Positions 27,469 to 36,184 of a DNA stretch of 64,000 nucleotides are shown here, in pieces (within the stretch, counting starts at the first letter, position 1; each line of letters starts with the position of its first letter). The notes under the pieces are model-generated. The model was not told where the DNA came from, ran no database searches, and saw only the letters and a list, made by a program, of their open reading frames with translations. This DNA comes from Allosphingosinicella sp042666435 (GTDB lineage: Bacteria > Pseudomonadota > Alphaproteobacteria > Sphingomonadales > Sphingomonadaceae). The DNA lies in assembly GCF_042666435.1 (NCBI RefSeq), contig NZ_JBHTDC010000002.1, positions 62,001 through 126,000 of the forward strand. Reading direction: 5' to 3'. The translations under genes and the position numbers were made by a program.

Positions 27469-28779
27469 TCAGGGGCGGCGCCAGAGCGTGCCGGTGGGCG
27501 TGTCTTCCAGCGCTATCCCTTCGGCGGCGAGCTCGGCGCGGATGCGATCGGCTTCGGCGAAGTCGCGGCGCTGCTTGGCTTCGGCGCGGGCGGCGATACG
27601 GGCGTCGATGCCGGCGTCGCCTTCACCCTGAAACCAGCCTGAAGGACTATCGCTCAGCAAGCCGAGCATATGCGCGCTCGCCCGCAGCGCTTCAGTGTCG
27701 TCGATCGCCGACAGGCGCGAAAGGGCCAGCGGCGTGTTGAGATCGTCCGCCAGCGCCTCGATCACGCCCGGGTCGGGTTCGCCGGCCTCCGCCTCGCCGG
27801 CGGCGCGATAGAGCCGATCGAGCGTCGCCTTGCTCTGCGCGATCAGGTTTGAGGACCAATCGAGCGGCTGGCGATAGTGGGCGGAGAGAAGGGCGAGGCG
27901 GAGGGTCTCGCCTTTGTGGCCCTGCTTCAGCAGTTCCGCCACCGTCACCACATTGCCGAGGCTCTTCGACATCTTCTCGGAGCCGGCCATGGAGAGGAAG
28001 CCGTTGTGGAGCCAGTAGCGGGCGAGCGGGGCGCCGGCGTGGGCGCAGCGGCTCTGGGCTATCTCGTTCTCGTGGTGGGGGAAAATGAGGTCGAGGCCGC
28101 CGGCGTGGATGTCGATCGTTTGCCCTAGATGGCGCTCGATCATCGCCGAGCATTCGATGTGCCAGCCGGGGCGCCCCCTCCCCCAGGGACTGTCCCAGCC
28201 GATGACGTGGGGCTCGGACGGCTTCCACAGCACGAAGTCGGCCGGATCCTTCTTGTAGGCCGCGACCTCGACGCGCGCGCCGGCGACCATCGCCTCGCGG
28301 TCACGGCGGCCGAGCGCGCCGTAATCGGGGTCGGAGGGGACGTGGAACAGCACGTGTCCTTCGACCTCATAGGCATGGCCGGTCTCGATCAGCCGCGAGA
28401 TCATCGCGATCATCTCGCCGATATGCTCGGTGGCGCGGGGCATGAAGGTCGTCGGGAGCACCGACAAAGCGGCCATGTCGTCGAGAAACAAATTCTCGTA
28501 GCGGTCGGTCACGACCGAGGGATCGACCCCCTCGGCGCGGGCGGTGTCGATGATCTTGTCATCGACATCGGTGAAGTTGCGCGCATAGGCCAGGCTGTCG
28601 GCGCCGTAATGATGGCGGAGCAGCCGGGCGAGCACGTCGAACACGACATAAGGGCGGGCATTGCCGATATGGGCGCGGTTATAGACGGTCGGGCCGCAGA
28701 CATACATGGTGATCCGCTCCGGATCGGCGGGCTCGAACAGGCGCTTCTCGCGCGCCATCGTGTCGTGAAGGCGGATCAT
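27469..28779 (-). CDS. cysS: Cysteinyl-tRNA synthetase
   Basis: 436 residues, slightly shorter than the usual 460. The class I signature motifs are present: HIGN in CGPTVYNRAHIGNARPYVVF and KMSKSLGN. Zinc-binding Cys28 is in the first motif, with the later WHIECSAM and HHENEIAQS, and a C-terminal DALR-like helical region follows. It charges tRNA-Cys with cysteine. The ATG overlaps the stop of cvpA by 4 bases, so translation is coupled to the radA-cvpA genes upstream. Confidence 0.97.
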   Translation of the reverse strand: MIRLHDTMAREKRLFEPADPERITMYVCGPTVYNRAHIGNARPYVVFDVLARLLRHHYGADSLAYARNFTDVDDKIIDTARAEGVDPSVVTDRYENLFLDDMAALSVLPTTFMPRATEHIGEMIAMISRLIETGHAYEVEGHVLFHVPSDPDYGALGRRDREAMVAGARVEVAAYKKDPADFVLWKPSEPHVIGWDSPWGRGRPGWHIECSAMIERHLGQTIDIHAGGLDLIFPHHENEIAQSRCAHAGAPLARYWLHNGFLSMAGSEKMSKSLGNVVTVAELLKQGHKGETLRLALLSAHYRQPLDWSSNLIAQSKATLDRLYRAAGEAEAGEPDPGVIEALADDLNTPLALSRLSAIDDTEALRASAHMLGLLSDSPSGWFQGEGDAGIDARIAARAEAKQRRDFAEADRIRAELAAEGIALEDTPTGTLWRRP

Positions 28780-29303
28780 CGATCCTCTTCCCGCGGCGCG
28801 GCGCGGCGGCGGCCCTCGACGAAATCGACGATCGCGCGGCTGGACGCATTGAGCAACGGATAGGTCCGGGACTGGAGCATCCAGTCGGGCCGCTCGCCCC
28901 GGCTCGTGTAGAAGAAATCATAAGCGAGGTTGGCGGCGAGGAAGAGCAAGGTGGCACCGATCAGCCCTTTCAGGGCGCCAAATCCGCCGCCCAGCACCCG
29001 GTCCACCGGCCCCACGACCGAATTGCGCGTCGCCCCGCCGATGCGCCGGGCCAGCATCTTGCCGACCACGAAAACCACGCCGAAGATGAGGACGAAGGCG
29101 AGGACGGCGGCCCCGGGCCCCGTCCCGACGGGCTCGATCAGGCGCGCCGTGACCGGTGTATGGAACATCTTCAGCGCGATGATCGCCGCCACCCATGCGA
29201 AGAGCGACAGGACTTCGAAGATGAAGCCGCGGAGGAAGCCGAAGACGAGCCCACCACCGACGAGCAGCAGGACGAGGATGTCAAGAGCGGTGAGGCCAGC
29301 CAT
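28776..29303 (-). CDS. CvpA family membrane protein
   Basis: 175 residues with four hydrophobic segments (LTALDILVLLLVGGGLVFGF, LFAWVAAIIALKMF, AAVLAFVLIFGVVFVVGKML, GLIGATLLFLAANLAYDFFY) and the RGFIFEVLSLFAW and GGGFGALKGLIGA signatures of CvpA. Enterobacterial CvpA is linked to colicin V export, purine metabolism and bile-salt resistance; its role here is not known. It lies between radA (10 bp upstream) and cysS (4-base overlap). Confidence 0.92.
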   Translation of the reverse strand: MAGLTALDILVLLLVGGGLVFGFLRGFIFEVLSLFAWVAAIIALKMFHTPVTARLIEPVGTGPGAAVLAFVLIFGVVFVVGKMLARRIGGATRNSVVGPVDRVLGGGFGALKGLIGATLLFLAANLAYDFFYTSRGERPDWMLQSRTYPLLNASSRAIVDFVEGRRRAAPREEDR

Positions 29304-29312
29304 GGGGCGTCG

Positions 29313-30686
29313 CTACCGGCGGGCCAGCAGATGGTCAACGAACTCCCCCAGTGTGCGGAAGCCGGTCAAGGTCATGCCGCCTTTCTCGCCGGCGAGCGAC
29401 GCTGGGACCAGCGCCCGCTCGAAACCGAGCTTGGCCGATTCCTTGAGCCGCAGCGCGCCGTGGGCGACGGGGCGCAGTTCGCCGGAAAGCGCGACCTCGC
29501 CGAACGCGACCGTTTCCGACGGCACCGGCCGTTCGGCGAGGGCGGAAACGAGGGCGGCGGCGACGGCGAGGTCGGCGGCCGGATCGACCACGCGGTAGCC
29601 GCCGGCGATGTTGAGATAGACTTCGCACGTCGAGAAACTGAGGCCGCAGCGCGCCTCCAGCACCGCCAGGATCATCGCGAGCCGCCCAGAATCCCAGCCC
29701 ACCACCGCGCGGCGGGGGGTGGCGCCGCTGGCGAGGCGGACGGTGAGCGCCTGTATCTCGACCAGGACCGGCCGTGTCCCCTCCAGCGCCGGGAAGACGG
29801 TGGCGCCCGAGACATTCTCGCCGCGATGGGTGAGGAACAAGGCGGATGGGTTGGAGACTTCCGACAACCCCTCCTCCTCCATGGCGAAGACGCCGATCTC
29901 GTCGGTGCCGCCGAAGCGGTTCTTGGTGGCGCGCAGGATGCGATATTGGTGGCTGCGCTCGCCTTCGAAAGCGAGCACGGTGTCGACCATATGTTCGAGC
30001 ACGCGCGGCCCGGCGATCGAGCCGTCCTTGGTGACATGGCCGACGAGGACGAGCGCCGTGCCCGTCTCCTTGGCGAAGCGGATCAGCTCCTGGGCCGAGG
30101 CGCGAACCTGGCTGACCGTGCCTGGCGCGCCCTCGATCAGGTCCGAATGCATGGTCTGGATCGAATCGATCACCAGCAAGGCGGGCGGCGCGGAATCTCC
30201 CAGGGTGGTGAGGATGTCGCGAACCGAGGTCGCCGCCGCGAGCTTCACCGGCGCGCCCCCTAGGCCGAGGCGGCGGGCGCGCAGGCGCACCTGGTCGGCC
30301 GCCTCCTCGCCGGAAATATAGGCGACCGGAAGCCCGCGCGCCGCGATATTGGCGGCGGCCTGGAGCAGCAGGGTCGACTTGCCGATGCCGGGATCGCCGC
30401 CGATCAAGGTCGCCGAGCCGGCGACGAGGCCGCCGCCCACGGCCCGGTCCAGCTCGGCGATGCCGGTGCCCATGCGCGGCGGCAGGGCGACATCCGCGTC
30501 CAGCCCGACGAGCTCGACCGCGCGGCCGCCGGAGCGCAGGTTGTGGCGGGCGGAGAAAGGCGTGACCACGGCGCCGGCATCCTCGACCAGAGTGTTCCAT
30601 TCGGCGCAATCGGGGCACTGGCCCTGCCAGCGGCTGCTGACCGAGCCGCAGGCCTGACAGACATATCTCTTGCGGGGTTTCGCCAT
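29313..30686 (-). CDS. radA: DNA repair protein RadA
   Basis: 457 residues from ATG 30686. Seen: an N-terminal C4 zinc finger (YVCQACGSVSSRWQGQCPDC), Walker A (GGDPGIGKST), Walker B (PALLVIDSIQTM), the RadA-specific TKNRFG motif, and a C-terminal Lon-protease-like domain (VYLNIAGGYRVVDPAADLAV) without a catalytic dyad. RadA is a RecA-related helicase that processes recombination intermediates. It heads the radA-cvpA-cysS group and is divergent from hpf over 124 bp. Confidence 0.97.
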   Translation of the reverse strand: MAKPRKRYVCQACGSVSSRWQGQCPDCAEWNTLVEDAGAVVTPFSARHNLRSGGRAVELVGLDADVALPPRMGTGIAELDRAVGGGLVAGSATLIGGDPGIGKSTLLLQAAANIAARGLPVAYISGEEAADQVRLRARRLGLGGAPVKLAAATSVRDILTTLGDSAPPALLVIDSIQTMHSDLIEGAPGTVSQVRASAQELIRFAKETGTALVLVGHVTKDGSIAGPRVLEHMVDTVLAFEGERSHQYRILRATKNRFGGTDEIGVFAMEEEGLSEVSNPSALFLTHRGENVSGATVFPALEGTRPVLVEIQALTVRLASGATPRRAVVGWDSGRLAMILAVLEARCGLSFSTCEVYLNIAGGYRVVDPAADLAVAAALVSALAERPVPSETVAFGEVALSGELRPVAHGALRLKESAKLGFERALVPASLAGEKGGMTLTGFRTLGEFVDHLLARR

Positions 30687-30810
30687 CGCCGCACGATTAG
30701 CGAGGCGCAAGGCGGCCTGCCAGCGCATTTGCGGCAGACCGTCGGATCGGGGGGAACGCCGCCCCCTCCCCGGCATTGGATCGTTCGAGAATATAAGAAG
30801 GAGACAAGCC

Positions 30811-31140
30811 TTGTTCATCCAGATCCACACCGACAGCCAGGTCGACAGCAGCAGCGAGACGGAAGCCCGCATCGAGAATCGCGTGCGCGAACGGCTCGGC
30901 CGCTTCGACGAGCGCCTGACCCATGTCGCAATCCACGTCAGCGACGTGAACGGGCCGCGTGGAAACGGCCTCCGGGCGACGCTGGAGGCGCGGGTGAACG
31001 GGCTCGATCCGCTGGCGGTGACGGGCGATGGCGCGACGGTCGACCGGGCAGTGATGGGCGCGACGGGCAAGGCGGCGCGGGCGATCGATCACCGGCTGGG
31101 CAAGCTCGCGGATCGCGCGAAGTCCGCTCCCGCCGGTTGA
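30811..31140 (+). CDS. Ribosome hibernation-promoting factor (short HPF/RaiA-type)
   Basis: 109 residues from a TTG start at 30811, with AAGGAG about 8 bases upstream; no ATG or GTG fits as well. Sequence FIQIHTDSQVDSSSETEARI, RVRERLGRFDERLTHVAIHV and a C-terminal helix DRAVMGATGKAARAIDHRLG match the ribosome-associated inhibitor domain (beta-alpha-beta-beta-beta-alpha). The long C-terminal dimerisation domain of long HPF is absent. Expected role: binding the 30S decoding centre in stationary phase. The weak start codon suggests low or regulated expression. Confidence 0.85.
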   Translation: MFIQIHTDSQVDSSSETEARIENRVRERLGRFDERLTHVAIHVSDVNGPRGNGLRATLEARVNGLDPLAVTGDGATVDRAVMGATGKAARAIDHRLGKLADRAKSAPAG

Positions 31141-31172
31141 CGGAGGCACCAGCCCCTGCGAGGCGAACCGCG

Positions 31173-31892
31173 ATGATCCTGGTCGCCAGCTACAATATGC
31201 ACAAAGCGATTGGCACCGACCGGCGGCGGCGGCCCGAGCGCACGATCGAGGTGCTGAACGAACTGGGGGCCGACGTGATCGCGCTGCAGGAGGCCGATCG
31301 CCGTTTCGGCGCGCGGACGAGCGCGCTCCCGCTCCACATGATCGAGGAGCATAGCGATTACAAACCGGTCCCGTTCGAGACGCGCAGCGGTAGCCTGGGC
31401 TGGCACGGCAATGCGCTGCTGGTTCGGAAATCGGTCGAGATCGTGGGCAGGGAGCTTCTCCCCCTCCCCTCGCTGGAGCCGCGCGGCGCCGTCCTCGCCG
31501 ACCTCAGGTTCGGCGACGTCGACCTTCGCGTCGTCGGCATGCATCTCGATCTGTCCGGCCTGTGGCGGCGGCGGCAGGCCCATGCTGTCCTCGCCCATCT
31601 CGCCGGCCGCGACGGAGAGCCGCCGACGGTGATGATGGGCGATCTCAACGAATGGAGCGCGCGCGGCGGATGCCTGCGCGATTTCGGGCGTCATCACCGC
31701 TTCGCCGAATGCGGCCGCAGCTTCCATTCGCGCCGGCCGATCGCCGCGCTGGACCGGATCATGATCAGCGACGGACTGGAAATCGTGGAATGCGGCACCC
31801 ATCACAGCACCACGGCGCGCCGTGCATCGGACCATCTGCCCATCTGGGCCAGGGTGAGGCCGAGTGCGGCTGAGGAGAGATCGTCACCCTGA
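31173..31892 (+). CDS. Endonuclease/exonuclease/phosphatase (EEP) family hydrolase
   Basis: 239 residues with the EEP active-site set: N8 (VASYNMHKAIG), E40 (ADVIALQEADRR), the HLD motif (VVGMHLDLSG), MGDLNEWS, and the C-terminal SDHLPIWARV. The fold is metal-dependent and cleaves phosphodiester bonds in DNA or phospholipid; the substrate cannot be told. No signal peptide is present. GAGGCG lies upstream of the ATG. It follows hpf by 32 bp. Its last residues and stop codon overlap the family D palindrome beginning at 31882. Confidence 0.9.
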   Translation: MILVASYNMHKAIGTDRRRRPERTIEVLNELGADVIALQEADRRFGARTSALPLHMIEEHSDYKPVPFETRSGSLGWHGNALLVRKSVEIVGRELLPLPSLEPRGAVLADLRFGDVDLRVVGMHLDLSGLWRRRQAHAVLAHLAGRDGEPPTVMMGDLNEWSARGGCLRDFGRHHRFAECGRSFHSRRPIAALDRIMISDGLEIVECGTHHSTTARRASDHLPIWARVRPSAAEERSSP

Positions 31893-31963
31893 ACTCGTTT
31901 CAGGGTCCAATCGTCCACTCGCGCAGGCTCTCAATTGGATGCTGAAACAAGTTCAGCATGACG
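31882..31963. repeat. Intergenic palindrome pair, family D (copy 1)
   Basis: The left unit (31882-31909) starts CGTCACCCTGAACTCGTTTC and ends GGGTCCA. The right unit (31936-31963) starts TGGATGCTGAAACAAGTTCA and ends GCATGACG, in inverted orientation. It lies between the convergent EEP and serine hydrolase genes and contains the stop codon of the former. Strong stems here could end transcription from both sides. Confidence 0.9.
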
Positions 31964-31984
31964 GACAAAAAGGTGCCGCCCCCC

Positions 31985-33283
31985 TTACGACGACCCCGCG
32001 AACGCCTGTTCGGAGCTGTCGTCCACTTCCTCCAGCTCCAGCCAATCCCGGGTCGGCAGCTTGTAGACCATGTCCATCACCTCGAATTCCAGACCGCCCG
32101 GCTGCGCCGTCCCGGAATTCCAGAGCGCGACCACGCCGCTCTTCTTCTTCGGATCGAACATGATCAGCGAACGATAGCCGGTGACGCCGCCGCGATGGCC
32201 GACCACCTTGTGGCCGGCATAATCGTAGATCCGCCAACCGAGCCCGTAGCTTGCCTCCGTCAGCCGCTCGGCGAACTTGCGCATCCGCCTCTGTTCGCCG
32301 GGCGTCGCCGCGCGCGGCGAGCTGACATTCTCCAGCACCTTTCTGGAGAGGATATCCGGGTCGCGGCCCATCTGCGCCTGCATCCAGACAGCCAGATCCT
32401 TGATCGACGAATTGACTCCGCCCGCAGCTGGTACGCGATAATAGGAATCGGTGACCTCGACCGGCTGGGAATTCTTGCCGCCGCGATGCGGCCGCGCCCA
32501 ATTGTCGGCATTCACCAGCCCGTCCCGGGTGAGGCTGGCGCTGGTCATCCCGAGAGGCAGGAAGAGCTGCTCGCGTACCGCCTCTGCATAGCTCTTGCCC
32601 GTCAGGCCCTCGACGATCTCGCTGGCCGCGTCATAGGCGACGTTCTGATAGGCATGGCATTGGCCGGGCGGGCAGATCGCCGTCAGCGAGCCGAGGCCGG
32701 CGCGCAGCATCCGCGCGTCGCCGCCATCCTCCAGCTTGGAATCATTGGCATGGGCGAAGATACCGAGCCGGTGCGAGAGCAGGTCCGAGACGGTCGCCTG
32801 GTTCTCGGTGCCGCCGGGCAGGCGCAGCGACGGCGCGTATCGGCCGACCGGTTCGTAGAGCGAGAGTCGGTCGTCCTCGGCCAGCTTGGCGACCATGTCG
32901 GCGGCGACGCCCTTGGAAAGCGAGGCCCAGCGGAAGATGGTTTGCGGCGTGACCGGCTGGTCGCCGCCGGCGACGGTGACGCCATAGCCCTTGAGGAAGC
33001 GGAGCTGGCCATCCTCGACGATACCGACCGCCAGACCCACCATATTATCCTGTTCGACCAGCGCCTTGAGGCGCGCGTCGATGCGGCGGTAGTCGATATC
33101 GCTCTCGCGCGGCTCGGCGACGCCGATCTTGAGGCCCTGGGGTAACAGGCTGCGCGGCTCAACAGGCCCCGGCCGTCCCGCGAGGGAATTGCCGAACGCC
33201 ACGAAGACGAAGACCGCCAGCACGACGGCGGCCAGGAACGCTATCTGGATCCGCCTCGACAGCAGACCTCTCCTTCCACTCAA
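31985..33283 (-). CDS. Serine hydrolase, class C beta-lactamase/penicillin-binding-protein-like
   Basis: 432 residues with an N-terminal membrane anchor or signal (RRIQIAFLAAVVLAVFVFVA) and a beta-lactamase-fold domain. The catalytic SxxK is in FRWASLSKGVAA, the YxN motif in CHAYQNVAYDAAS, and the third-motif HxG in VVGHRGGVTGYRS. Such proteins are usually D-aminopeptidases, esterases or cell-wall enzymes rather than resistance enzymes. It acts in the periplasm. It is downstream of the M13 peptidase gene on the same strand, with 47 bp between. Confidence 0.9.
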   Translation of the reverse strand: MSGRRGLLSRRIQIAFLAAVVLAVFVFVAFGNSLAGRPGPVEPRSLLPQGLKIGVAEPRESDIDYRRIDARLKALVEQDNMVGLAVGIVEDGQLRFLKGYGVTVAGGDQPVTPQTIFRWASLSKGVAADMVAKLAEDDRLSLYEPVGRYAPSLRLPGGTENQATVSDLLSHRLGIFAHANDSKLEDGGDARMLRAGLGSLTAICPPGQCHAYQNVAYDAASEIVEGLTGKSYAEAVREQLFLPLGMTSASLTRDGLVNADNWARPHRGGKNSQPVEVTDSYYRVPAAGGVNSSIKDLAVWMQAQMGRDPDILSRKVLENVSSPRAATPGEQRRMRKFAERLTEASYGLGWRIYDYAGHKVVGHRGGVTGYRSLIMFDPKKKSGVVALWNSGTAQPGGLEFEVMDMVYKLPTRDWLELEEVDDSSEQAFAGSS

Positions 33284-33330
33284 CCGGCACCGCCGGGGCG
33301 TCCTTGGACGCCACCGGCCGCTGCGTCATC

Positions 33331-35400
33331 CTACCAGATTTTGATACGCTTCTCGGGCGGCAAATAAAGATCGCCGTCCTCGACGCCGAACGCCGCATAC
33401 CATTGATCGAAATTGCGCACGACGTTTGGGCGGAAATGACCCGGCGTGTGCGGATCGGTGGTCAGCTGCTGCTGGAGCGCCGCGTCGCGATACTTGCTGC
33501 GCCACACCTGGCCGAAGCCGAGGAAGAAGCGCTGATCGCCGGTATAGCCGTCGATCACCGGGGCCTCCTTGCCGCCCAGCGACATCCGATAGGCGTCGTA
33601 GGCGATGGTGAGGCCGGCTAGGTCGGCGATATTCTCGCCCAGGGTCAGCTCGCCATTGACCTTGGAGCCCGGCAGCGGCTCGTAGGCGCCATATTGCGCC
33701 ACGACCTGGTCGGTTAGCGCTTTGAAGCGCGCGACATCCTCGGCCGTCCACCATTCGGCGAGGTTGCCCTTGGGGTCGAACTTGCTGCCCTGGTCGTCGA
33801 AATGATGGCTGATCTCGTGGCCGATGACGGCGCCGATGCCGCCATAATTGACCGCGTCGTCGGCATTGGGATCGAAGAAGGGCGGCTGCAGGATCGCGGC
33901 CGGGAAGACGATCTCGTTCAAGAGCGGGTTGGCATAAGCGTTCACCGTCTGCGGGTTCATCCCCCATTCGCCGCGGTCCACCGGGCCGCCAAGCTTGTTC
34001 AGGTTGCGCTGATATTCGAAGGCCGTGGAACGGGCGGCATTGCCGAGCGCGTCGCCGCGCACGATCTCCAGCGCCGAATAATCGCGCCATTCGTCGGGGT
34101 AACCGATCTTGGGCGTGAAGGCGGCGAGCTTGGCGCGCGCCTTCACCTTCGTCTCGGGCGCCATCCATTCGAGCGCGGCGAGATGCTTGTCCATCGCGGC
34201 GATGAGGTTCCTGACCAGCGCGTCGGCCTTGGCCTTGGCTTCCGGCGGGAAATAGCGCGCGACATAAAGCTGACCGACGGCCTCGCCCATGCCGCCGCCG
34301 ATCAGGTCGACGCCGCGCTTCCAGCGCTCCTTGAGCTCGGGCGTCCCTTGCAGGACCTTGCCGTTGAAGGCGAAGCTCGCGTCCACGAACGCCTTGGGCA
34401 AGACGGGCGCCGCCGCGGCGATGGTGTGGAAAGTGAGATAATCCTTCCAGGTCGACAACGGCTCGGATTCGACCAGCTTCGCCGCCCCGGCGAGCGCGCT
34501 CGGCATCGCGACGACGATCTGCGGCTGGCCCGCGACTCCCGCCGCGTCGAGGAACGCCGCCCAGTCGAGGCCGGGCATGTTCGCCGCCAGATCGGCGTGG
34601 TTCATCGGATTGTAGAGCTTCTCGATCTGGCGCTGCTCGACCCGGGTCCAGTGCGCCTGCGCGATCTTCTTCTCGAGATCGTAGATGCGCTGGGCGCGGG
34701 CCTCCGCATCCGAGACGCCCGCGAGGCCCAGCATCGTCGCGACGTGCTGGACATATTTGGCCCGCGCCTCGACGAATTTGGGGTTGCTGTCGTCGAGATA
34801 GTAATCGCGATCGGGAAGGCCGAGCCCGCCTTGGCCGAGATAGACGGTGTAGCGGCTATTATCCTTCAGATCCTGCTCGACCTGCGGGCCGACCGGCGCA
34901 TCGACGCCGAGCCAGGCAGCTTCGCCGAAGGCGCGGGAGAGATCGGCAGGGGAGGCGATCGCGTCGATCTTGGCGAGATAGGGCCTGAGCGGCGCGACGC
35001 CCTTCGTCTCGATCGCCGCCTCGTCCATGAAAGTCGCGAAATAGTCGCCGACCTTCTGCTGGTTGGTGCCCGGCGCGGCCTGGGCGGCGGCCGCTTCCTC
35101 GATGATCGCGCGCGTGCGCTTGTCGGACAAATCGCGAAGGATGGCGAAGCCGCCCCAGTTGGAGCGGTCGGCGGGAATCTCAGTGGTCTTGGCCCAATGG
35201 CCGTTGGCGAAGCCGAAGAAGCTGTCGCCGGGGGAGACGCTCTTGTCCATCCCGCTTGTGTCGAAGCCCCAGGTGCCGAGTTCCGGCTTGGCCGTGGCCG
35301 CGGGCGCGACCGGAACCGCCGCGTCGGCTGCGAGCGCCGGCGCCGTCGCGACGGCGATGCTGAGGCCGGCCACGCCCGCCAATATCGTCTGCTTGATCAT
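33331..35400 (-). CDS. M13 (neprilysin-like) zinc metallopeptidase
   Basis: 689 residues with a signal peptide (KQTILAGVAGLSIAVATAPA LAA). The large helical N-terminal M13 domain is followed by the catalytic domain with NAYANPLLNEIVFPAAILQP, the zinc motif HEISH in GAVIGHEISHHFDDQGS, and the third ligand Glu in LGENIADLAGL. The C-terminal NFDQWYAAFGVEDGDLYLPP and KRIKIW ending are typical. It is a periplasmic oligopeptidase. The family commonly occurs in several copies in sphingomonads (recall). A GTG/ATG choice is not an issue: the ATG at 35400 begins the signal peptide. Confidence 0.95.
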   Translation of the reverse strand: MIKQTILAGVAGLSIAVATAPALAADAAVPVAPAATAKPELGTWGFDTSGMDKSVSPGDSFFGFANGHWAKTTEIPADRSNWGGFAILRDLSDKRTRAIIEEAAAAQAAPGTNQQKVGDYFATFMDEAAIETKGVAPLRPYLAKIDAIASPADLSRAFGEAAWLGVDAPVGPQVEQDLKDNSRYTVYLGQGGLGLPDRDYYLDDSNPKFVEARAKYVQHVATMLGLAGVSDAEARAQRIYDLEKKIAQAHWTRVEQRQIEKLYNPMNHADLAANMPGLDWAAFLDAAGVAGQPQIVVAMPSALAGAAKLVESEPLSTWKDYLTFHTIAAAAPVLPKAFVDASFAFNGKVLQGTPELKERWKRGVDLIGGGMGEAVGQLYVARYFPPEAKAKADALVRNLIAAMDKHLAALEWMAPETKVKARAKLAAFTPKIGYPDEWRDYSALEIVRGDALGNAARSTAFEYQRNLNKLGGPVDRGEWGMNPQTVNAYANPLLNEIVFPAAILQPPFFDPNADDAVNYGGIGAVIGHEISHHFDDQGSKFDPKGNLAEWWTAEDVARFKALTDQVVAQYGAYEPLPGSKVNGELTLGENIADLAGLTIAYDAYRMSLGGKEAPVIDGYTGDQRFFLGFGQVWRSKYRDAALQQQLTTDPHTPGHFRPNVVRNFDQWYAAFGVEDGDLYLPPEKRIKIW

Positions 35401-35503
35401 TGTTTCCCGATCCCCGGTGTATGAAGAGGTTCACACGGTATCCGGCGCGGAAGGCTTTGGGAAGAGCGGGAAAACCGAAACTCGACGCGACGACGCGAGG
35501 GGA

Positions 35504-36016
35504 TCAGCGGAGCAGTTCGAGCCTCACCGTCGCCTTGCCGGCGCGGACCATGGCGATCTTCTCGGCCGCCGCGCGCGAGATGTCGACGATGCGCTTCTTC
35601 ACGAACGGCCCGCGATCGTTGATGCGGACGATGACGCTCTTGCCGTTGGACTTGTTGATGACGCGCAGCCGGCTCCCCATCGGCAGGGTGCGATGGGCGG
35701 CGGTCAGCGCGCGCGGGTCGAACCGCTCGCCGCTGGCGGTGCGGTTGCCGGCGAGCTCGGCACCGTAATAGCTCGCCTCGCCGTCGCCCAGATGCTCATA
35801 GTCCGGGCCGGCGTCCGGCGCGTCGGCGGGAGCAAGTTCGGCCTCCGGGCGAACCTCGGGCAGCGCCAGAGGTTCGGGCGCCGTGATCGCTTCATCCTCG
35901 ATCGCCTGAACGCCGTGCGGTGTATCCGCCTTCACCGGAACGGAACAGAGAAGCCCCGCCAGCGCCATCGCGACGATGCCATGCCCGCGGCGACGGTCGA
36001 TCCTCGAAATCATCAT
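35504..36016 (-). CDS. rlpA: RlpA-like septal ring lytic transglycosylase family protein
   Basis: From ATG 36016 the product is 170 residues. It has an N-terminal hydrophobic signal (GHGIVAMALAGLLCSVPVKA), a Pro/Ala/Glu linker, and a double-psi beta-barrel domain (GEASYYGAELAGNRTASGER, LTAAHRTLPMGSRLRVINKS, VIVRINDRGPFVKKRIVDIS) with the catalytic-type Asp and His of RlpA. No SPOR domain follows. RlpA cleaves denuded glycan strands. An upstream ATG at 36049 would add 11 residues but lacks a ribosome-binding site. Confidence 0.92.
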   Translation of the reverse strand: MMISRIDRRRGHGIVAMALAGLLCSVPVKADTPHGVQAIEDEAITAPEPLALPEVRPEAELAPADAPDAGPDYEHLGDGEASYYGAELAGNRTASGERFDPRALTAAHRTLPMGSRLRVINKSNGKSVIVRINDRGPFVKKRIVDISRAAAEKIAMVRAGKATVRLELLR

Positions 36017-36184
36017 GGTGAAAGCCCCTAAGCGCGTGAGGAGCGGCATAATTGCGGATAGCTAACGAGTCCCGCACGGGGCGGTATGTCGTTTCATTTC
36101 CGCGACGAGAGTCCCGCAATGGTTAACGGCGGAGGGAGCTTCCCTGGCTCGACAAGGACCGCCCTTCCTGCCACGCTCGCCTTC